In this document: positions 7,269-11,250 of the stretch, in pieces
How the letters are laid out: each line of letters begins with the position of its first letter
How positions within the stretch are numbered: position 1 is the first letter of the stretch
Source of the DNA: Pseudomonadota bacterium
Lineage (GTDB): Bacteria > Pseudomonadota > Alphaproteobacteria > Acetobacterales > Acetobacteraceae
Direction of reading: 5' to 3'
DNA length: 11,250 bases
Assembly: GCA_021819535.1 (NCBI GenBank)
Contig: JAKAQU010000062.1
Coordinates: 1-11,250, forward strand
The notes under the pieces: generated by a model
What the model saw: the letters and a program-made list of their open reading frames with translations, nothing else
What the model was told of the DNA's origin: nothing
Databases searched by the model: none
Program-made: the position numbers and the translations under genes

Positions 7269-8327
7269 TCACTCCTCACTCTCGGGGGCGATCGCGGCAT
7301 AGCGGGCGCGATGCCAGGCGCTGGTGCCGAACTGATTGGCGACCACCATCGCCTTGCGCAGAAAGAGACCGATATCGAATTCGTCAGTATAGGCGATGCC
7401 GCCGTGGATCTGGATCGCTTCCCGCGTCATGCGGAGGGCGGCGTCCGAGGCGCGTGCCTTGGCCCGCGAGACGGCGGCGGCGCGCGTCCGCGCATCATCG
7501 CTCGCGTCGAGACTTTCGGCCGCCGAGGCGATTGAGGCGCGGGTCAGTTCGAGGAGAATTTTCAAATCGGCGGTGCGGTGTTGCAATGCCTGGAAACTCC
7601 CGATCTTGCGCCCGAATTGTTCGCGCGTGCGGAGATAATCGAGCGTCGCGGCGAAGACACGATCCATCAGGCCGAGGAGATAAGCGGCTGTCGCAAGGGC
7701 TGCGACGTCCAGTGCCGGCGCGATATCGCCGGGAAGCGCCTCCGCCGGGCTGTCCTCGAAGGTGATGGTGCCGAAATGCCCGCCATCCTGGGTCGGCGCC
7801 GTGACCACGGAGACGCCCTCGCCATCGGCATCGACGAGGCCAAGCCCGCCTTCGGCGGCGACCAGGAAGGCATCCGCGCCATTGGCCATCGGGACGAAGA
7901 TCTTACGCCCAGAAACCTCGCCGCTCGCGATGCGGGTGAGGTGGGAGGCCGGAAGTTCGCCCGGCTTCTCCTGCCAGGCGGGAAGGACGAGACGCTTGCC
8001 GGTGAGATGATCGGCGAGCATATCGCCACGCAGAAAGCTCGCGGCGAACACCGCCGGAATCAGCGGCTCCGGCGCGAGGGCCGCGCCGAATTCCTCGGCG
8101 AGCGCGCAATATTCCGCAACCCCGAACGCGCTCCCGCCATGGGCTTCCGGCAGCAGCAGCCCGACCCAGCCCATCGCGCAGATCTCATGCCAGACCGCGC
8201 GGTCGAAGCCGAGATGGGTGAAACGAAGCGCCCGGATGCGGGCAAAATCGCCGCGGCGCGGCGCGATGGCCGCGGCACTCTCCCTGATCAGCCGAATGTT
8301 TTCGGCCTGTGCGTCGCGATCCGTCAT
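7269..8327 (-). CDS. Acyl-CoA dehydrogenase-like protein, probable non-catalytic (beta) partner
   Basis: A 352-residue acyl-CoA-dehydrogenase-fold protein. The N-terminal helical domain (MGWVGLLLPEAHGGSAFG, about 52-69) and the C-terminal domain (YLRTREQFGRKIGSFQALQHR at 231-251, QIHGGIAYTDEF at 306-317) are clear. The middle beta domain is short and the usual SEPxAGSD substrate/FAD motif is missing. At the helix position that carries Glu in the neighbouring protein's GFER motif, this one reads VAALATAA, and the YEGT-type Glu is also absent, so no catalytic base is visible. Such proteins commonly form heterotetramers with an active partner. ATG 8327 is chosen because the longer reading frame to 8447 adds 40 Arg/Ser-rich residues overlapping the CoA-transferase B gene. 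It starts 19 bp after that gene and ends 5 bp before the catalytic subunit. It could instead act alone on an unknown substrate. Confidence 0.88.
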   Translation of the reverse strand: MTDRDAQAENIRLIRESAAAIAPRRGDFARIRALRFTHLGFDRAVWHEICAMGWVGLLLPEAHGGSAFGVAEYCALAEEFGAALAPEPLIPAVFAASFLRGDMLADHLTGKRLVLPAWQEKPGELPASHLTRIASGEVSGRKIFVPMANGADAFLVAAEGGLGLVDADGEGVSVVTAPTQDGGHFGTITFEDSPAEALPGDIAPALDVAALATAAYLLGLMDRVFAATLDYLRTREQFGRKIGSFQALQHRTADLKILLELTRASIASAAESLDASDDARTRAAAVSRAKARASDAALRMTREAIQIHGGIAYTDEFDIGLFLRKAMVVANQFGTSAWHRARYAAIAPESEE

Positions 8328-8346
8328 GGCCGCCGATGCGCCCCGC

Positions 8347-9012
8347 TCACGCCGGCAAATGGAGCTTGGCTTCGCTCCGCGCCTGCAATTCGGCGAGGGA
8401 AAGCCCGGGGACGATGTCGCGGACGACGAACCCGCGCGCCTCGACATCGAGCACGGCGAGATTGGTATAGACGCGTTTGACCGCGCCGAGCGCCGTCGGC
8501 GGGTAGGAGAGATGGTTGACGAGGCGTGGCCGCCCGTCCTTGGTCTGATGCTCCATCACCACCCAAAGCCGTTTCGCGCCGACCGCGAGATCCATCGCCC
8601 CGCCCACCGCCGGCGCGGTGTCGTTCTCGCTCGTCGCCCAATTGGCGATATCGCCGTTCTCCGCGACCTGGTAGGCGCCGAGCACGCAGAGATCGAGATG
8701 GCCGCCCCTGATCATCGCGAAACTATCGGCGTGATGGACGTAACAGCCGCCGGTGCGGAGCGTCACAAGCTGCTTGCCGGCGTTGATCAGCCAGGGGTCG
8801 ATCGCCTCCTTGGCCGGCGCCGGGCCCATGCCGAGGACGCCGTTTTCGGAGTGGAAAATCACCTCGCGATCGAGCGGCACGTGATCGGCGACCAGGGTCG
8901 GGATGCCGATCCCGAGATTGACGTACCAGCCCTCCGGCACGTCGCGCGCGAGGCGTGCTGCCATGCCGTTGCGGTCGAGCGGGGTGAAGGTGGAGAGTGT
9001 GCTATCGGCCAT
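8347..9012 (-). CDS. 3-oxoacid CoA-transferase, subunit B (PcaJ/ScoB type)
   Basis: The catalytic subunit of a class I CoA-transferase that moves CoA, typically from succinyl-CoA, to a 3-oxo acid such as 3-oxoadipate or acetoacetate. FHSENGVLG fits the PROSITE family-2 signature and contains the Glu nucleophile (Glu56) that forms the enzyme-CoA thioester; GIGIPTLVADH precedes it. The 221-residue length is normal. The start is reassigned: ATG 9030 directly follows subunit A, but AAGGA lies 7 bases before the in-frame ATG at 9012, which also matches family N-termini better. The gene is 18 bp after subunit A and 19 bp before the dehydrogenase-like gene. PcaIJ, ScoAB and AtoDA types cannot be separated reliably by eye, so no gene symbol is given. 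No other 3-oxoadipate-pathway gene is in the window. Confidence 0.92.
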   Translation of the reverse strand: MADSTLSTFTPLDRNGMAARLARDVPEGWYVNLGIGIPTLVADHVPLDREVIFHSENGVLGMGPAPAKEAIDPWLINAGKQLVTLRTGGCYVHHADSFAMIRGGHLDLCVLGAYQVAENGDIANWATSENDTAPAVGGAMDLAVGAKRLWVVMEHQTKDGRPRLVNHLSYPPTALGAVKRVYTNLAVLDVEARGFVVRDIVPGLSLAELQARSEAKLHLPA

Positions 9013-9030
9013 CACGATGTCCTTTCGCAT

Positions 9031-9711
9031 TCAGATCGGCGGATCGCCATAGGGCACATGGATCACGCGATCGACGAAGATCCCCGGCGTTACCACCGCT
9101 TCCGGGTCGAGTGCGCCGAGTTCGACGATGTGCTGCGCCTGAGCGATGGTGAGCTTGGCCGCCGTCGCCATCACCGGGTTGAAATTCCGCCCCGAGCGGC
9201 GATAGGTGAGATTGCCCCAGCGATCGGCCTGCCACGCTTCGATCAGCGCGACATCGCCTGGAAGCGCATATTCGAGCACGCAATTTCGGCCGTTGATTTC
9301 CCGGATCTCCTTGCCCTCGGCGAGCTTGGTGCCATAGGCGGTCGGGGTGAAGAAGGCCTGCACACCGGCGCCGGCGGCGCGCATGCGCTCGGCGAGTGTG
9401 CCCTGCGGCACCAGTTCGAGCTCGATCTTGCCGGCTTTGTAGAGATCCTCGAATACGGTCGAACTCGGGCTCCGCGGATAGGAGCAGACGATCCGCCGCA
9501 CCCGCCCGAGTGCCAAAAGCTTCGCCAAACCCTCGCCGCCGCTCCCCGCATTATTGGCGACCACGGTCAGATCCCTGGCGCCCTGCTCGATCAGCCCGTC
9601 GATCAGCGCCTGCGGCTGGCCGACGCTGCCGAAGCCGCCGAGCAGCACCACCGCGCCATCGGCGATCCCGGTCATCGCTTCCGCCATGGTTTTGACGATA
9701 CGATCGATCAT
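9031..9711 (-). CDS. 3-oxoacid CoA-transferase, subunit A (PcaI/ScoA type)
   Basis: The CoA-binding subunit that pairs with the adjacent subunit B. DGAVVLLGGFGSVGQP (residues 19-34) matches the PROSITE family-1 signature exactly. ARDLTVVANNAGSGGEGL, AFFTPTAYGT and DRWGNLTYRRSGRNFNPVMA are strongly PcaI/ScoA-like. From ATG 9711 the product is 226 residues, the family norm. The first frame position is a GTG at 9720, but the ATG at 9709-9711 overlaps the TGA of the upstream hydratase gene as ATGA, the classic arrangement for translational coupling, and is preferred. A distinct ribosome-binding site is not obvious, which fits re-initiation. In an operon of acyl-CoA enzymes it could activate the incoming acid or cleave/recycle a 3-oxoacyl product. 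Confidence 0.92.
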   Translation of the reverse strand: MIDRIVKTMAEAMTGIADGAVVLLGGFGSVGQPQALIDGLIEQGARDLTVVANNAGSGGEGLAKLLALGRVRRIVCSYPRSPSSTVFEDLYKAGKIELELVPQGTLAERMRAAGAGVQAFFTPTAYGTKLAEGKEIREINGRNCVLEYALPGDVALIEAWQADRWGNLTYRRSGRNFNPVMATAAKLTIAQAQHIVELGALDPEAVVTPGIFVDRVIHVPYGDPPI

Positions 9712-10568
9712 CGTGCGCACACCACCCGGCCATTATTCACGACGACGACATCGCGCTCGACGACACGGGCGCGAAACGCCCCCTCCTCGGGCCAGACTTC
9801 GGTGCGGATGGTCTCGCCGGGATAGACCGGGGACGAAAAGCGGAGATCGATTTCGCGCAAGCCAGCCGGATCGTAATCGCAAAGCGTTTTGAGAAGAGCG
9901 TGGCAGACGACGCCCATCGTGCAGAGCCCGTGCAGGATCGGGCGCGCAAAGCCGGCGCGGGCGGCGAATTCGGGGTCGGCGTGGAGCGGGTTGTCATCGC
10001 CGTTGAGACGGTAATAGAGCGCCTGCTCGGGGCGGGTCGCGAGATCGAGGGTGATCGGGGCCGCGCGCTCGGGGATCGGATGGACCGGCTTGACCGGGCC
10101 GGCGGGGCCGCCGAAGCCGCCATCGCCGCGCAGAAACGTCGTGCTGGCGAGGGTTGCGAGAAGCCGCCCGCTCGCCGCCTCGATCACCTGTTTTTCGCTA
10201 TACATCAGCGCCCCTTTCCCCGCCCCCTTGTCGATAAGGCCGGTGACCCGGGTGCGGCCGATGATCTCGCCCTCGACCGGCAACGGGTGGTGCCAGACGA
10301 TACCCTGTTCGCCATGCACGACGCGGACGGCATCGATCCCGGTATCGGGCCGCATCGCCCAGAACCCGGGATGGGCGAGCACCACCGCGATCGAGGGGAA
10401 GGCCGCGAGATCGGGGCGATGGTGGTCGAGAAAACGAAGCTGGCTTTCATCCATCGGATCCTGGCCGAGCCCGATCGAGAGTGCATAGAAAATCGTATCC
10501 CGTTTGGAGAGGCGCTGACGCACCTCGGGGATGGGGTAATTGAGCAGTTTTTCCGCATCGATCGCCAT
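9708..10568 (-). CDS. MaoC / 2-enoyl-CoA hydratase 2-like protein, (R)-specific
   Basis: A 286-residue double-hotdog protein resembling the hydratase-2 domain of peroxisomal multifunctional enzyme 2, which adds water to trans-2-enoyl-CoA to give (3R)-3-hydroxyacyl-CoA. The N-terminal half shows DTIFYALSIGLG and VVHGEQ, with the GDGGFGG linker. The C-terminal half has the hydratase-2 motif YRLNGDDNPLHADP followed by RPILHGLCTMG; the catalytic Asp and His are residues 191 and 196. It would act after the acyl-CoA dehydrogenase pair of this operon. ATG 10568 is preferred over a TTG at 10580: GGAG lies 6 bases upstream, and the ATG is one base after the stop of the preceding gene. The 3' end overlaps CoA-transferase A by 4 bp. 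A dehydratase acting in the reverse direction, or on a specialised thioester, is possible. Confidence 0.9.
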   Translation of the reverse strand: MAIDAEKLLNYPIPEVRQRLSKRDTIFYALSIGLGQDPMDESQLRFLDHHRPDLAAFPSIAVVLAHPGFWAMRPDTGIDAVRVVHGEQGIVWHHPLPVEGEIIGRTRVTGLIDKGAGKGALMYSEKQVIEAASGRLLATLASTTFLRGDGGFGGPAGPVKPVHPIPERAAPITLDLATRPEQALYYRLNGDDNPLHADPEFAARAGFARPILHGLCTMGVVCHALLKTLCDYDPAGLREIDLRFSSPVYPGETIRTEVWPEEGAFRARVVERDVVVVNNGRVVCAR

Positions 10569-10569
10569 A

Positions 10570-11250
10570 TCAATCTCCAATTTCGATCACCGCGTCGGCG
10601 GCGAAGGCGCCTTCGGGCAGGGCAAATACCGGGTTGAGGTCGATCGCGCGCAATCTCGGCCCGGCTTTGACAGCAAAAACCGAAAGGGCGGCGAGCATCT
10701 CGGCGAGCGCTTTGATATCGACCGGCTTCCGCCCGCGCGCGCCGAGCAGGAGTGGTGCTGCGCGCACCGAGCGGATCATCGCTTCCGCGACATCGGCGCC
10801 GAAGGGGCAGCGGCGGAAGACGACGTCGCGCAGCACTTCGACGAAAATCCCGCCGAGGCCGAAAGCGGCGACCGGGCCGAACACCGGGTCGCGATGGACG
10901 CCGAGCAGGCACTCGACGCCGCCGGTCATCGCTTTCGCGACCAGGACGCCCTCGATTCGCGCTTCGGGCCGCGCCCTCTCCGCGCGCGCGATCAGGGTCG
11001 CGAATCCTTCGCGCGCCGCCGCGGGATTATTGATCCCGAGCAGCACCCCGCCGATCTCGGATTTGTGCAGGATATCGGGGGAAAGAATCTTCATCACCAC
11101 CGGAAAGCCGAGCGCTGACGCGGCCTCGGCGGCGGCCTCGGCATCGGCCGCGACGCGCTCGGGAACCGGCGTGATGCCGGCCATGGCAAGCAGGCGCTTG
11201 GCCGCCGCTTCATCCGGTGTTGCGGCGGGAAGGTCGACGGCCGGGATCAC
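10570..11250 (-). CDS. Acyl-CoA synthetase (NDP-forming), ATP-grasp part, cut by window edge
   Basis: The last ~226 codons of an ATP-grasp protein of the ADP-forming acetyl/acyl-CoA synthetase family. These enzymes interconvert acyl-CoA + ADP + Pi with acid + CoA + ATP through phosphohistidine. Visible motifs resemble the archaeal ACD beta subunit: MKILSPDILHKSEIGGV with the conserved His (62 counted from the edge), FGPVAAFGLGGIFVEVLRDV, LLLGARGRKPVDI and AIDLNPVFALPEG. The GTG at the very edge is not a supported start. The fragment covers nearly the ATP-grasp domain, so the gene is either a stand-alone beta subunit starting just outside or, more usually in proteobacteria, the C-terminus of a ~700-residue fused protein with CoA-binding and ligase domains upstream. 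The stop is one base before the hydratase ATG. It may activate the acid substrate or recover ATP from a product. Confidence 0.85.
   Translation of the reverse strand: MIPAVDLPAATPDEAAAKRLLAMAGITPVPERVAADAEAAAEAASALGFPVVMKILSPDILHKSEIGGVLLGINNPAAAREGFATLIARAERARPEARIEGVLVAKAMTGGVECLLGVHRDPVFGPVAAFGLGGIFVEVLRDVVFRRCPFGADVAEAMIRSVRAAPLLLGARGRKPVDIKALAEMLAALSVFAVKAGPRLRAIDLNPVFALPEGAFAADAVIEIGD

Noticed and set aside
6181..7302. 373-codon open frame on the plus strand over the acyl-CoA dehydrogenase gene
   Set aside because: Complementary to conserved dehydrogenase codons. Long antisense frames are common at this GC content.
8328..8447. 40-codon N-terminal extension of the dehydrogenase-like protein
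   Set aside because: It overlaps the 3' end of CoA-transferase subunit B, is Arg/Ser-rich, and the family domain begins after ATG 8327.
8218..9825. 535-codon open frame on the plus strand over the CoA-transferase genes
   Set aside because: Shadow frame. The minus strand encodes two PROSITE-matching CoA-transferase subunits here; the plus product is a His/Arg/Asp-rich mixture without a family.

Overview
The window is GC-rich bacterial chromosome with gene families and codon bias typical of Alphaproteobacteria. The fabI then aroC order, the Tat-exported phosphatase and the dense acyl-CoA catabolic genes fit Rhodospirillales, perhaps Acetobacteraceae. The T-rich intergenic hairpin also reminds me of elements from that family, but this is recollection and I could not check it. 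I see no phage, insertion sequence, CRISPR, tRNA or rRNA.

Layout. (1) Left edge, plus strand: the C-terminal half of enoyl-ACP reductase fabI, a short intergenic stretch with a perfect 10-bp hairpin closed by a UUCG loop, and a complete chorismate synthase aroC. (2) A convergent MFS transporter of the oxalate/formate antiporter type on the minus strand, followed by a 275-bp non-coding stretch with an AT-rich island and small dyads. (3) A small exported monohaem cytochrome c on the minus strand. (4) From about 3648 to the right edge, nine minus-strand genes with gaps of at most 19 bp and several overlaps, which look like one transcription unit. In transcription order they are: an ATP-grasp acyl-CoA synthetase (NDP-forming) part, cut by the window edge; a hydratase-2/MaoC double-hotdog protein; 3-oxoacid CoA-transferase subunits A and B; an acyl-CoA dehydrogenase-like protein without an obvious catalytic base; an acyl-CoA dehydrogenase with one; a DMT/EamA transporter; an L-2-amino-thiazoline-4-carboxylate-hydrolase-family protein; and a Tat-exported purple-acid-phosphatase-like enzyme.

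How it may work together (inference). The first six genes supply CoA activation or transfer, alpha,beta-dehydrogenation by a likely two-subunit dehydrogenase, and (R)-type hydration. That is most of a beta-oxidation spiral for an unidentified carboxylic acid, possibly bulky or branched. The dehydrogenase and thiolase steps after hydration are not in the window. The transporter, the ATC-hydrolase-family protein and the phosphatase at the promoter-distal end do not fit an ordinary beta-oxidation operon and are the most interesting part. I do not see a clearly novel defence or mobile system; the unusual points are operon composition, a missing key lysine in the OxlT-like transporter, and several start sites that can be reassigned from ribosome-binding sites.
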